NCBI RefSeq assembly: GCF_014859565.1
Contig: NZ_JACUUA010000002.1
Span: 1 to 64,000 of the forward strand
Origin: Marinospirillum sp.
GTDB taxonomy: Bacteria > Pseudomonadota > Gammaproteobacteria > Pseudomonadales > Halomonadaceae
Direction: 5' to 3'
Length of the DNA: 64,000 nt
The translations under genes and the position numbers were made by a program. The notes under the pieces are model-generated. The model was given only the letters and a program-made list of their open reading frames with translations, ran no database searches and was not told the origin of the DNA. Shown here piece by piece: positions 25,703 to 34,005 of this stretch; position 1 is the first letter of the stretch, and each line of letters starts with the position of its first letter.

Positions 25703-25740
25703 TGGGTGATGCCAGCGGATATACCGGCTCACGTGACCCA
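25703..25740. repeat. Leader dyad motif, copy 1
   Basis: The closing arms TGGGT/ACCCA enclose GATGCC, an inner AGC-GG/CC-GCT hairpin and CACGTG. It shares the opening GGGTGATGCC and the closing TCAC-containing arm with the second copy at 25767-25814. It lies between the TtrS-like kinase and divergent argH, so it could be an RNA element for either or a protein-binding site. Confidence 0.38.
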
Positions 25741-25766
25741 GGTTAGTTGACCGATCAGGTAAACTA

Positions 25767-25814
25767 AAGGGTGATGCCCGGCATTTTGCCGCAAAGATGC
25801 CTTCAGGTCACCTT
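25767..25814. repeat. Leader dyad motif, copy 2
   Basis: AAGGGTGATGCC at one end and GGTCACCTT at the other form a stem around an inner perfect hairpin CGGCA/TGCCG. The layout mirrors the copy at 25703-25740, with different inner sequence but the same paired ends. Compensating differences would support an RNA structure. Confidence 0.38.
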
Positions 25815-25903
25815 GCAACTGCAGTGAATGGCGACTTTCCCTGTAACCCTCTGGTAAACTGAGTCACATTACTTTAATGACTGTTTTCCGGAGCCAAACT
25901 TCC

Positions 25904-27334
25904 ATGACGCAGAAAAGCGCCCCGTCCGCAGAGCATAATCCTGCTGCAGAAACCGAAAAACCCTGGGGAGGCCGTTTCAGCGAGCCGACCGATGCTTTTG
26001 TTGAAGGCTTCACTGCCTCTGTACTGTTTGATAAGCGTCTTTATCACCACGATATCGAAGGTTCTATTGCCCACGCCACCATGCTGTCCAAGGTGGGTGT
26101 GCTGACTGAGATGGAGCGGGATGCCATTGTGCAGGGTCTGAAAGAAATTCGCGCCGAAATCGAACGTGGTGAATTCCAGTGGTCAGTGCAACTGGAAGAC
26201 GTACACATGAACATTGAGTCAGCTTTAACGGCACGTATTGGCATCACCGGTAAAAAGCTGCACACGGGGCGCTCCCGTAATGATCAGGTGGCTACGGATG
26301 TGCGTCTTTATCTGCGTGATGAAATAGATACCATCGCGGCAGAACTGACACGCCTGCAAAGTGGCTTGATTGATCTGGCGGCGGCTCATAACGACACCAT
26401 CATGCCTGGTTTCACCCATCTGCAGACTGCACAACCGGTCACTTTTGGTCACCATCTGCTGGCTTGGAATGAAATGCTGCAGCGGGATTACGAGCGCCTG
26501 ATGGATACCCGCAAACGGGTGAATATCATGCCCTTGGGTGCTGCTGCGCTGGCGGGCACCACCTACCCAATTGACCGGATTCAAACTGCTGAGCTGCTGG
26601 GTTTTGATCGTCCCAGTGAAAACTCACTGGACTCAGTGTCTGATCGGGATTTTGCGATTGAATTCTGCAGTTTTGCCAGCCTGTTACTGATGCACATGTC
26701 ACGCATGAGTGAAGAGTTGGTGCTCTGGACCAGCTCCCAGTTCAACTTCATTAACCTGCCGGATCGTTTCTGCACCGGCAGCTCCATTATGCCGCAGAAG
26801 AAAAACCCGGATGTGCCTGAGCTGGTGCGTGGCAAAAGTGGCCGGGTGTATGGTCATCTGATGAGCCTGCTGACGCTGATGAAATCCCAGCCACTGGCTT
26901 ACAACAAAGATAATCAGGAAGACAAAGAACCGCTGTTTGACACCCTGGATACCGTCAAGGGTTGCCTGCGTGCTTTTGCCGATATGATTCCGGCGCTGGA
27001 ACCCCGCAAGGATGTAATGCGTGAAGCCGCTCGCCGTGGTTTTGCCACTGCAACGGATCTGGCTGATTATCTGGTTCGCAAGGGTGTAGCCTTCCGTGAT
27101 GCCCACGAAGTAGTCGGTAAGTCTGTTGCTTTTGGTGTGGCAGAAAACCGTGATCTGGCAGAAATGTCTCTGGAAGAATTACAGCAGTTCTCCACCGTCA
27201 TCAGTGCTGATGTGTTTGATGTGTTAACACTGGAAGGCTCGGTAGCCGCGCGCGATCACCTGGGAGGCACTGCACCGGCACAGGTGGCGGCTGCCGCCAA
27301 ACGTGCCAAGGCACTGTTACGCCAGCGTGGCTGA
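25904..27334 (+). CDS. argH: Argininosuccinate lyase
   Basis: This is the last enzyme of arginine biosynthesis; it splits argininosuccinate into arginine and fumarate in the cytoplasm. The superfamily signature [16 protein letters not shown] is present, with [10 protein letters not shown] near the N-terminus, HTGRSRNDQ and [22 protein letters not shown] active-site segments. ATG 25904 gives 476 residues with CGGAG about ten bases upstream; the ~20 residues before WGGRF are longer than in many homologues and low in complexity. It stands alone in this direction, followed 16 bases later by lptM. Confidence 0.95.
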   Translation: MTQKSAPSAEHNPAAETEKPWGGRFSEPTDAFVEGFTASVLFDKRLYHHDIEGSIAHATMLSKVGVLTEMERDAIVQGLKEIRAEIERGEFQWSVQLEDVHMNIESALTARIGITGKKLHTGRSRNDQVATDVRLYLRDEIDTIAAELTRLQSGLIDLAAAHNDTIMPGFTHLQTAQPVTFGHHLLAWNEMLQRDYERLMDTRKRVNIMPLGAAALAGTTYPIDRIQTAELLGFDRPSENSLDSVSDRDFAIEFCSFASLLLMHMSRMSEELVLWTSSQFNFINLPDRFCTGSSIMPQKKNPDVPELVRGKSGRVYGHLMSLLTLMKSQPLAYNKDNQEDKEPLFDTLDTVKGCLRAFADMIPALEPRKDVMREAARRGFATATDLADYLVRKGVAFRDAHEVVGKSVAFGVAENRDLAEMSLEELQQFSTVISADVFDVLTLEGSVAARDHLGGTAPAQVAAAAKRAKALLRQRG

Positions 27335-27350
27335 CAAACTCCGGGGAGCC

Positions 27351-27476
27351 ATGATTATGCCATTACGTTTATCCCTGTTGCTGCTGGCACTTGTATTGCT
27401 GGCAGGCTGTGGTCAAAAGGGTGACCTTTACCTGCCACAGCAGACTTCACTCCTATCAACCGATTCAAGAGTCTGA
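27351..27476 (+). CDS. lptM: LPS-assembly lipoprotein LptM (YifL)
   Basis: This is a 41-residue lipoprotein: a hydrophobic signal peptide ending in the lipobox LAGC (Cys20), then GQKGDLYLP, the hallmark of the YifL/LptM family (GCG.KG.LY.P). In enterics LptM binds the LptD/LptE translocon and helps its oxidative maturation. A GGGGAG Shine-Dalgarno lies six bases before the ATG. The position ahead of lysA is conserved in Pseudomonas and relatives. It ends five bases before lysA. Confidence 0.88.
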   Translation: MIMPLRLSLLLLALVLLAGCGQKGDLYLPQQTSLLSTDSRV

Positions 27477-27481
27477 CAACC

Positions 27482-28735
27482 ATGGACTTTTTTAACTACC
27501 GTAACGGCCAGTTGTTTGCTGAGGATTTACCGATTCAACAACTGGCTGAAGAATTTGGCACACCACTTTATGTTTATTCCCGTGCCACACTGGAGCGCCA
27601 TTACCGCGCTTATGCCGAGCCGCTGGCCGGTCAGCCACATCTGATCTGTTATGCCGTCAAGGCCAACTCCAATCTGGCAGTACTGAATGTACTGGCTCGG
27701 CTGGGGGCTGGGTTTGACATCGTTTCCGCCGGCGAGCTGGAACGGGTACTGGCTGCCGGTGGTGATCCCGCCCGAGTGGTGTTTTCTGGCGTTGGCAAAC
27801 AGGCTGGAGAAATTCGCCGTGCCCTTGCCGTGGGTATTAAGTGTTTTAATGTGGAATCCATCCCGGAACTACAACGCATTGATTGTGTTGCTGAAGAAAT
27901 GGGGCTGTCTGCTCCGATTTCCATTCGTGTAAACCCAGATGTTGATCCCAAAACTCACCCTTATATCTCCACCGGCTTAAAAGCCAACAAGTTTGGTATT
28001 GGTTTTGAGCTGGCACGCGAAGTCTACAAACAAGCGGCCAATCTGCAACACGTACAGGTGGTCGGGGTTGATTGCCACATCGGCTCTCAGATCACTCAGA
28101 TTGAACCCTTCCTGGATGCACTGGATCGACTGCTGGTGCTGATTGACCAACTAGCCGAAGACGGTATCAGCATCCAGCATCTGGATCTGGGTGGCGGCCT
28201 GGGAGTGTGTTACAACGATGAAACCCCTCCTTTACCTTCCGTTTATGTTGAAGCCCTGCGCCAACGCTTAGGTGATCGCCAGTACGAACTGGTGTTTGAG
28301 CCAGGGCGCGCCATTGCAGCCAATGCCGGTATTCTGGTCACCCGCGTGGAATACCTGAAAGAAGGTCAGGAAAAACACTTTGCCATCGTGGATGCCGCTA
28401 TGAATGATCTGCTGCGCCCCGCACTTTATGGTGCCTGGCAGGCCATTATCCCGGTCATCCCGCATCAGGATGGTGTGCAAAGAAGCTGGGATATTGTAGG
28501 TCCAGTGTGTGAAACCGGTGATTTTCTCGGTAAGGATCGTGATCTGACCTTAAAACCCGGCGACCTGCTGGCGGTGCGTTCTGCCGGTGCTTATGGTTTT
28601 GCCATGGCCTCCAACTACAACAGCCGCAACCGCGCTGCTGAACTGATGGTGGATGGTCAGGAGCGTCATCTGGTGCGCCAGCGCGAAAGTTATGAGCAGC
28701 AGATGGCGGGTGAATTCACCCTGCCCAGACAGTGA
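27482..28735 (+). CDS. lysA: Diaminopimelate decarboxylase
   Basis: This 417-residue PLP enzyme (fold type III) converts meso-diaminopimelate to lysine. The PLP lysine lies in CYAVKANSNLAVL (about residue 60), with GFDIVSAGEL, HIGSQI, LDLGGGLGV, FEPGRAI and the C-terminal GPVCETGDFLG / SAGAYGFAMASNYNSRNR motifs. It sits between lptM and dapF in one operon, so substrate and product steps of lysine and peptidoglycan precursor metabolism are encoded together. Confidence 0.96.
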   Translation: MDFFNYRNGQLFAEDLPIQQLAEEFGTPLYVYSRATLERHYRAYAEPLAGQPHLICYAVKANSNLAVLNVLARLGAGFDIVSAGELERVLAAGGDPARVVFSGVGKQAGEIRRALAVGIKCFNVESIPELQRIDCVAEEMGLSAPISIRVNPDVDPKTHPYISTGLKANKFGIGFELAREVYKQAANLQHVQVVGVDCHIGSQITQIEPFLDALDRLLVLIDQLAEDGISIQHLDLGGGLGVCYNDETPPLPSVYVEALRQRLGDRQYELVFEPGRAIAANAGILVTRVEYLKEGQEKHFAIVDAAMNDLLRPALYGAWQAIIPVIPHQDGVQRSWDIVGPVCETGDFLGKDRDLTLKPGDLLAVRSAGAYGFAMASNYNSRNRAAELMVDGQERHLVRQRESYEQQMAGEFTLPRQ

Positions 28736-28744
28736 GCTAACACC

Positions 28745-29575
28745 ATGTTGCTTCATTTCACCAAAATGCACGGCCTTGGTAATGATTTTATGGTGCTGGA
28801 TTTAATCAGCCAGAGAGCTAGGTTGCGTCCAGAACAAATTCGCCGCCTGGCTGACCGTCACTTTGGCATCGGTTTTGATCAACTCTTGACTGTGGAGCCT
28901 CCAACCAAGCCGGATGCAGACTTTTGTTACCGTATTTTTAATGCCGATGGCTCCGAAGTGGAAAACTGTGGCAATGGTGCTCGCTGTTTTGCCGTGTTTG
29001 TGCATGATAAAAAACTGACCTGCAAACAAACATTAAGAGTCGAGACTGCTGGCGGGCCACTGATTCTGCAGCTGAACGACAAGGGGCTAGTCACTGTCGA
29101 TATGGGCGTGCCACGCTTGCAGCCTGACGACATCCCTTTTCAGGCCGCCCAACAAGCCACCAGTTATCCCTTGCAGCTGCAGGATCAAACCCTGGAGATC
29201 GGTGCGGTTTCTATGGGCAATCCACACGCGGTATTGCGTGTAGACGATGTGCTCAACTATCCGGTTGAACAAATCGGCCCACAAATCGAAAGCCATCCCC
29301 GCTTCCCAAAAAGAGTGAATGCCGGATTTCTGCAAGTCATTTCCCGTAACCAGGGTCGACTCAGGGTGTATGAACGGGGTGCAGGAGAAACTCTGGCCTG
29401 CGGTACCGGTGCCTGTGCCGCCATGGTGTATGGTCGCCTGCAAGGATGGTTCGATTCCCGAGTGGAAATGCACCTACCCGGTGGCTGCCTGCAGCTGGAA
29501 TGGAGCGGTGAGGGTCACCCAGTCAAAATGACTGGGCCTGCACAGCGCGTTTTTGAGGGGCACTTGTTTATATGA
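28745..29575 (+). CDS. dapF: Diaminopimelate epimerase
   Basis: This is a 276-residue cofactor-independent epimerase that makes meso-diaminopimelate for lysine and cell wall. The two catalytic cysteines are in [10 protein letters not shown] (about residue 75) and ACGTGACAA (about residue 220); [13 protein letters not shown] opens the protein. It overlaps the DUF484 gene by four bases, the conserved order in Pseudomonas-like genomes. Confidence 0.96.
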   Translation: MLLHFTKMHGLGNDFMVLDLISQRARLRPEQIRRLADRHFGIGFDQLLTVEPPTKPDADFCYRIFNADGSEVENCGNGARCFAVFVHDKKLTCKQTLRVETAGGPLILQLNDKGLVTVDMGVPRLQPDDIPFQAAQQATSYPLQLQDQTLEIGAVSMGNPHAVLRVDDVLNYPVEQIGPQIESHPRFPKRVNAGFLQVISRNQGRLRVYERGAGETLACGTGACAAMVYGRLQGWFDSRVEMHLPGGCLQLEWSGEGHPVKMTGPAQRVFEGHLFI

Positions 29576-30261
29576 GTACTTCTCAGCTTGATGAAATATC
29601 AGTACATCACTCACTGGATGCCGAACAGGTTGCTCAGTGGTTGCAACAGCAGCCGGATTTTTTTATTGGCAGAGAAGCGCTTTTTTGCCGAATGCAACTG
29701 CAGCATGAGTGTGGTGACGCCGAGTCGCTGATGCTCTTGCAGTTGAATTTATTGCGCTGTCAGCTGCAGGAGCAGGAAACTCGTTACCAGCAGCTACTGA
29801 GCAATGCACGGGATAATGAAAAACGCCTGAGACGCATTGAGCGCCTGCTGGTGAAGCTGGTCGAAGCCAGCACCACCGAGGAGCTGGTCACACTGCTACG
29901 AGAAGACCTGCAAATGCATTTCGGCATTCCGCGGTTGATGATCTGGAGTTATACCAACCTCTGCAGCCTGCCTCGTGCCAGTGAAACCCAGCAGGCACAA
30001 CAGATGAACCTGCTGGGGCAACACCAAGCCTGTAGCTTGCAGCTTGATGCCAGCATCAGCCAGCAACTAGGGTTGGATAACTTAAACAGTGGATCTGCTG
30101 TGATCTGCCATTTAAGCCATACCCGCACTCTTGGGTTGATGGTGCTGGCTCACCCATCCAGCCAGCACTTTCGTCAGCAGGATACCCTGTTTGTAGAGTA
30201 TCTGGGTGCGGTGATCAGTCGTTTATTGTATCGGGATCGCCTGGGGTTTCGTCCGGAATAA
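29572..30261 (+). CDS. DUF484 family protein
   Basis: This is a 229-residue protein with an N-terminal helical segment ([19 protein letters not shown]), a coiled coil (~60-105) and a GAF-like C-terminal domain. DUF484 genes lie between dapF and xerC in many gammaproteobacteria; their function is unknown. Here xerC does not follow: the gene runs into the convergent engB, and the two coding regions overlap by 47 bases at their 3' ends. Confidence 0.85.
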   Translation: MSTSQLDEISVHHSLDAEQVAQWLQQQPDFFIGREALFCRMQLQHECGDAESLMLLQLNLLRCQLQEQETRYQQLLSNARDNEKRLRRIERLLVKLVEASTTEELVTLLREDLQMHFGIPRLMIWSYTNLCSLPRASETQQAQQMNLLGQHQACSLQLDASISQQLGLDNLNSGSAVICHLSHTRTLGLMVLAHPSSQHFRQQDTLFVEYLGAVISRLLYRDRLGFRPE

Positions 30262-30946
30262 CTTCTGGCTGCGGCTCATTGATCTGCAGCCATTCATCGA
30301 GCTTTTTCCAGGCCTCACCTGTACCGCTGGCTTTTAAAGATGAAAACAGCTGCACACTGAACTCACCGTTCAGCAGCTTGAGCTCATTACGCACCATTTG
30401 CAGCTGAGCCGCAGCCGGTCCACGCTTTAGCTTGTCTGATTTGGTCAGCAGGATATGTACCGGCAGATTACGGCTGGCAGCCACCTCCATCAACTGGTGA
30501 TCAAAATCCGTCAGTGGGTGACGTATGTCCATCATGATCACCACACCACACAAACACTCACGCTGGCCGATGTAATCACCTAGGTGTTGCCCCCATTCAC
30601 GCCGCATGGCCTCCGGTACCTTGGCATAACCGTAACCGGGCAAATCCACCAGTCGGCGCTGTTCATCCACCGAAAAAAAGTTAATCAGTTGGGTGCGACC
30701 CGGTGTTTTACTGGTTCGTGCCAAACGAGCAGAGGTGAGGCAATTCAACGCACTGGACTTACCGGCATTGGATCGACCGGCAAACGCAATTTCCCAGCCC
30801 TCATCCGCCGGACACTGAGCCAAGGTCTGAGCACTGATCAGAAAGTCGGTGGCAGCGAAATGGCGGGGCTGAGATACCTTGGGCTTTACCGAGGCGGGTT
30901 CATAAATAATTTTTTGCTGAGGCTTTTTTTTCTTGACCTGGCGCAT
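30215..30946 (-). CDS. engB: Ribosome biogenesis GTPase EngB (YihA/YsxC)
   Basis: This is a 243-residue GTPase of the TrmE-Era-EngA-EngB group: G1 GRSNAGKS at 57-64, G2 region KTPGRTQ, G3 DLPGYG, G4 TKSDK. It assists large-subunit assembly and is usually essential. The N-terminal ~30 residues are basic and the C-terminal ~20 are acidic and proline-rich; the acidic tail is the part that overlaps the DUF484 gene on the other strand. It is divergent from the cytochrome c4 gene, as in Pseudomonas. Confidence 0.94.
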   Translation of the reverse strand: MRQVKKKKPQQKIIYEPASVKPKVSQPRHFAATDFLISAQTLAQCPADEGWEIAFAGRSNAGKSSALNCLTSARLARTSKTPGRTQLINFFSVDEQRRLVDLPGYGYAKVPEAMRREWGQHLGDYIGQRECLCGVVIMMDIRHPLTDFDHQLMEVAASRNLPVHILLTKSDKLKRGPAAAQLQMVRNELKLLNGEFSVQLFSSLKASGTGEAWKKLDEWLQINEPQPEVIPDETPGDPDTIND

Positions 30947-31018
30947 AAGGAGTCATCTGGAGGAAAATTAAACAAAAGGGATTAGACCACTGGCATTCCA
31001 GTTAGCTTAAGCCTTAGC

Positions 31019-31024
31019 TATAAT
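31019..31024 (+). promoter_or_regulatory. Candidate -10 element (TATAAT) of the cytochrome c4 gene
   Basis: A perfect TATAAT lies 115 bases before the start codon. The -35 position (TTCCAG at 17 bases) is weak. The implied transcript has a ~105-base leader with a long dyad. Confidence 0.42.
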
Positions 31025-31066
31025 GCGGAAACTTTTACAGGTGATAGTCTATCACTCGAAGTCCGC
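31025..31066 (+). promoter_or_regulatory. Long dyad in the cytochrome c4 leader
   Basis: A core palindrome, GTGATA-GTC-TATCAC (31041-31055), is nested in outer arms GCGGA (31025-) and TCCGC, with ACTT/AAGT between them. It lies just downstream of the -10 element, so it could be an operator or a 5' UTR stem-loop. Confidence 0.4.
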
Positions 31067-31138
31067 AGGCGCGATGCTGGTGCCAGTCAACGGGCGACAG
31101 ATTTCCAAAGACTAGCAAATGATGAGACTGGACGAACG

Positions 31139-31753
31139 ATGAAAAAATTACTTTTAGGTTTGACCCTTGTTGTTGGTGTAAGTGGTGTAGCTCAGGCAGC
31201 AGGTGATGCTGCAGCGGGAGAGCAGAAAGCTGCAGTTTGTGCTGCATGTCATGGTGCTCAGGGTGTCAGCATGGTACCCAACTGGCCGAATCTGGCCGGT
31301 CAACATGCCAGCTACCTGAGCAAACAAATCATGGATATTCGTGATGGTCGCCGCTCGGTTCCCGAGATGGTTGGTATTGTAGACAACCTCAGCGACCAGG
31401 ATATTCGTGACATCTCCGCCTTTTATGCCAGCCAGTCGGGCAACTTGGGTCAGGCTGATCCTGCCTTAGCAGAGCGTGGTCGCAACCTTTATCGCGCTGG
31501 CGACCTGGCAAAAGGTATCCCCGCCTGCACAGCTTGCCACCTGCCCAACGGTCAGGGTAACTCGCCGGCAGCCTTCCCGGTTGTATCCGGCCAGCATGCC
31601 ACCTATGCCGTTAATCAGTTAAAAGCTTTCCGTGATGGTGCGCGTAGCAATGATCCGAACTCCATGATGCGCCTGATTGCTGAAAAAATGACTGATGCCG
31701 AAATGGAAGCCGTTGCTTCTTATATGCTGGGTCTGCACGGAACCAACCGTTAA
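31139..31753 (+). CDS. Dihaem cytochrome c4
   Basis: This is a 204-residue periplasmic dihaem cytochrome with signal peptide (1-20, AQA cleavage) and two similar class I domains, with haem sites Cys34-x2-Cys37-His38 (CAACH) and Cys130-x2-Cys133-His134 (CTACH), each followed by a methionine-containing loop. It passes electrons to terminal oxidases, typically cbb3-type. A terminator hairpin separates it from dsbA; the engB-c4-dsbA grouping is conserved in Pseudomonas-type genomes. Confidence 0.93.
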   Translation: MKKLLLGLTLVVGVSGVAQAAGDAAAGEQKAAVCAACHGAQGVSMVPNWPNLAGQHASYLSKQIMDIRDGRRSVPEMVGIVDNLSDQDIRDISAFYASQSGNLGQADPALAERGRNLYRAGDLAKGIPACTACHLPNGQGNSPAAFPVVSGQHATYAVNQLKAFRDGARSNDPNSMMRLIAEKMTDAEMEAVASYMLGLHGTNR

Positions 31754-31763
31754 GCGGTGAATC

Positions 31764-31788
31764 AAAAAGGGGCTTAAAGCCCCTTTTT
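31764..31788 (+). terminator. Terminator after cytochrome c4
   Basis: AAAAAGGGGCTT, a two-base loop and AGCCCCTTTTT make a strong stem with a T tract. The dsbA start is 20 bases further on, so dsbA depends on read-through or a promoter inside this stretch. Confidence 0.85.
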
Positions 31789-31807
31789 GCTTTCTGGAGA
31801 TTTATTT

Positions 31808-32422
31808 ATGCCCTTTTTAAAACGCGGCCTACTATTAGTGCTGCTGACATTTGTATCCACTCAACTTTTTGCACAAGGCTACAAAACCCTTGCAGACAGA
31901 GTGCCGGTGCATGTTGCTGCTGATCAGATTGAAGTCACCGCTATTTTTTCTTATACCTGCCCTTATTGTTACCAGCTGGAGCCTCAACTACTGGCATGGA
32001 GTGATAAACAGACTGCTGATGTGCAGGTCGTCCATCTCCCCGCTGCTTTTAATGCTCAATGGGAACATCTCGCGCGCGGTTATTACATCATGGATGCACT
32101 GAATATCACCGACAAGGCACACATGGCGATGTTTGATGCGATCCACCGCGACAATACCAACCTTGGCAGTCAGCGTGCCTTGAACCAGTTTTTTGAGCGT
32201 TTTGGCATCAAAGCCGAAGACACCGAGCGTCTGTACCGCAGCTTTGGTGTTGAAAGTCGTCTGCGTCAGGATACAGCCAGACTCAGGGGTTATCGAGTCA
32301 CCGGCGTTCCTGCACTGGTGGTTGATGGTCGTTATGTGATTGACGGCAACTCTGCCGGTAGCCTGCCTAATATGCTGAAAGTGGCTGACCAGCTGATTGA
32401 AAAAATCCGCGCCAGTCGTTAA
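31808..32422 (+). CDS. dsbA: Thiol:disulfide interchange protein DsbA
   Basis: This is a 204-residue periplasmic oxidase with a signal peptide ending near LFA-Q and thioredoxin fold; the active site is Cys51-Pro-Tyr-Cys54 rather than the CPHC of E. coli, and the cis-proline loop is GVPALVVDG. It introduces disulfides into secreted proteins, including the cytochromes and LptD. ATG 31808 has TGGAGA upstream. CPYC is seen in some DsbA homologues and usually lowers oxidising power, so function should be similar but redox potential may differ. Its stop overlaps the convergent yqaA by four bases. Confidence 0.9.
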   Translation: MPFLKRGLLLVLLTFVSTQLFAQGYKTLADRVPVHVAADQIEVTAIFSYTCPYCYQLEPQLLAWSDKQTADVQVVHLPAAFNAQWEHLARGYYIMDALNITDKAHMAMFDAIHRDNTNLGSQRALNQFFERFGIKAEDTERLYRSFGVESRLRQDTARLRGYRVTGVPALVVDGRYVIDGNSAGSLPNMLKVADQLIEKIRASR

Positions 32423-32850
32423 CAGCCTGCCAGCCCTGCCAGCCCAATCACCAGGGCGTAACGCAGGGCTTTACCCGCTCCAACCAGCAACAAAAAGGTG
32501 AGCCAGTGTACACGCAGCACACCCGCCACCAGTGTTAATGGATCACCCACCACCGGCAACCAGGCAAAAAACAACGACCACCTACCCCAGCGTTTAAACC
32601 ACTCTTCCGCCCTCAGTCTTTGTTGCGGCTTGATCGGGAACCAGCGCCTGTCTTCATAATGCAGCAGAAATCGCCCCAACCCCCAGTTTACAAAAGATCC
32701 CAGCGTATTGCCGACTGTAGCGGCCAACCATAACAACAATCCTGAGCTACCCAGACAGACCTGAGCTGCAACCAGTACCTCTGACCCACCTGGCAACAGG
32801 GTTGCCGACAGTAGGCTGATCAGAAAAATCCACCACAAAGATGACAGCAT
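32419..32850 (-). CDS. yqaA: YqaA family DedA-like membrane protein
   Basis: This is a 143-residue inner-membrane protein with about four hydrophobic segments and the family features LLPGGSEVLVAAQV, GNTLGSFVNWGLGRF and WLPVVGDPLTLVAGVLR. YqaA proteins belong to the SNARE-associated/DedA superfamily, whose members move lipid carriers or keep membrane energetics; the exact role of YqaA is unknown. The length equals that of E. coli YqaA. It is convergent with dsbA. Confidence 0.88.
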   Translation of the reverse strand: MLSSLWWIFLISLLSATLLPGGSEVLVAAQVCLGSSGLLLWLAATVGNTLGSFVNWGLGRFLLHYEDRRWFPIKPQQRLRAEEWFKRWGRWSLFFAWLPVVGDPLTLVAGVLRVHWLTFLLLVGAGKALRYALVIGLAGLAGC

Positions 32851-32940
32851 CAGCCGAATTTCCCTTCATCAGCCAAGAGTAAAACGGGTAAAATGATTAA
32901 ACCACAATTGCACACGACTCCTGCAAATAGTAGTCTAGGG

Positions 32941-32968
32941 TTACAGGTTGAAACGGACAAAGTATAGA
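32941..32968 (+). promoter_or_regulatory. Candidate promoter of the coiled-coil membrane protein gene
   Basis: TTACAG and TATAGA are separated by 16 bases. The predicted start point is near 32975, which would leave almost no leader for a TTG start at 32982 and favours the GTG at 33021. Confidence 0.3.
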
Positions 32969-33020
32969 TTAACCTCTATTATTGCAATCTACTCACTATC
33001 AGGAACACAGTGGTCTTGCT

Positions 33021-33932
33021 GTGAATATATCAGACGATAACCATGGACACGGCAGCACCCGCTTGGGTGATGCTGAAAAGAATCAAGAAACTTGGGCGAC
33101 CGATCAGAAATCTACCTCTGATGCCGTCAAGGAGAGTCGTGCTGCGCGCGAAAAAGAACGCTTGCAGTGGGAAGAAGAAGAACGGCTAAAAAAGATTGAA
33201 GAGCGCGATAAAGCAGAAAAAGAGCGTCTCGAAGCTGAACGCCGTGCACTTTATGCTGAGCTGGAAGGCTTGGACTATGATCTTCTGTCGCTAATTGATT
33301 ACCCCACCGACCATGAAATCTATGCTGCCAAGCGTGCCCGCACCCTCTGGTTCATTGCGCTTGGTTCGGCGCTGTTCCTGTTTCTGGCCAGCCTGCTTAG
33401 CCTGACTAGCTCCTGGGTCGGAGGTATTGCAGGCGGCATAGCCTTTGTACTCTGGCTGACCCACGGTGCCGGCATGATGAGTTATTTTCCATCACTGAAC
33501 CGTTACCCAGGACTGATCTCACAGCGTAAACGCCTTAAGCGTGACTTGATTGAATACATACGTAATCTGGAAGGCCGCCTGGGTTATATGCACCGTATTT
33601 ATCCGCTGGTGCAGTTTAACTCTCGACTGGGATCCCGCAAGTTCAAACGCCTTGCACTGATGTCCAAAGAGCATACACTGCTGGCCAACCTCAAAACCTT
33701 GCAGGATACACGTGCCTATCATGAATTTATGGTGGAAGCCCTGCGTGGTTATCAGGAAATGCTGCAACAGGAAAAAGAAGACAAGTTTGTGGAATCCATG
33801 GACTTTGATCCCGACCTGTTGGAAGAAAATGCTGAACTTCACTCAAAGCAAGATCAGGAAGAGCAGCCACAGGCGCCTCAAGAAGATCAGGAAGCCAACA
33901 CTGATCCTACGTTGTTCGCACCAAAAGACTAG
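33021..33932 (+). CDS. Unrecognised coiled-coil membrane protein
   Basis: I do not recognise this protein (303 residues from GTG 33021; a TTG at 32982 would add 13). It has a charged coiled coil rich in Glu, Lys and Arg over roughly residues 30-85, two closely spaced hydrophobic helices at ~107-150 with a Gly-rich turn (VGGIAGGIAF), a basic central region with repeated Arg/Lys and aromatic residues (~155-255), and a strongly acidic Gln/Glu-rich tail (~260-303). The N- and C-termini are probably both cytoplasmic. It stands alone between yqaA and nhaP2. The start is uncertain because no Shine-Dalgarno is well placed. Confidence 0.72.
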   Translation: MNISDDNHGHGSTRLGDAEKNQETWATDQKSTSDAVKESRAAREKERLQWEEEERLKKIEERDKAEKERLEAERRALYAELEGLDYDLLSLIDYPTDHEIYAAKRARTLWFIALGSALFLFLASLLSLTSSWVGGIAGGIAFVLWLTHGAGMMSYFPSLNRYPGLISQRKRLKRDLIEYIRNLEGRLGYMHRIYPLVQFNSRLGSRKFKRLALMSKEHTLLANLKTLQDTRAYHEFMVEALRGYQEMLQQEKEDKFVESMDFDPDLLEENAELHSKQDQEEQPQAPQEDQEANTDPTLFAPKD

Positions 33933-34005
33933 GCTCTTGCTGCTCTGCTGCGGAAGGGCCTCCATCTCTTACTTCTTACCAACCATCAACCCGGACCCGC
34001 AGAAC

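Noticed and set aside
25741..25830. Resemblance to TPP or cobalamin riboswitch boxes (ACCCTTT...CCTGATC, CAGTGATCCTGCC)
   Set aside because: Only scattered short matches; the required TPP THI box order and the cobalamin core are absent, so no known class is called.
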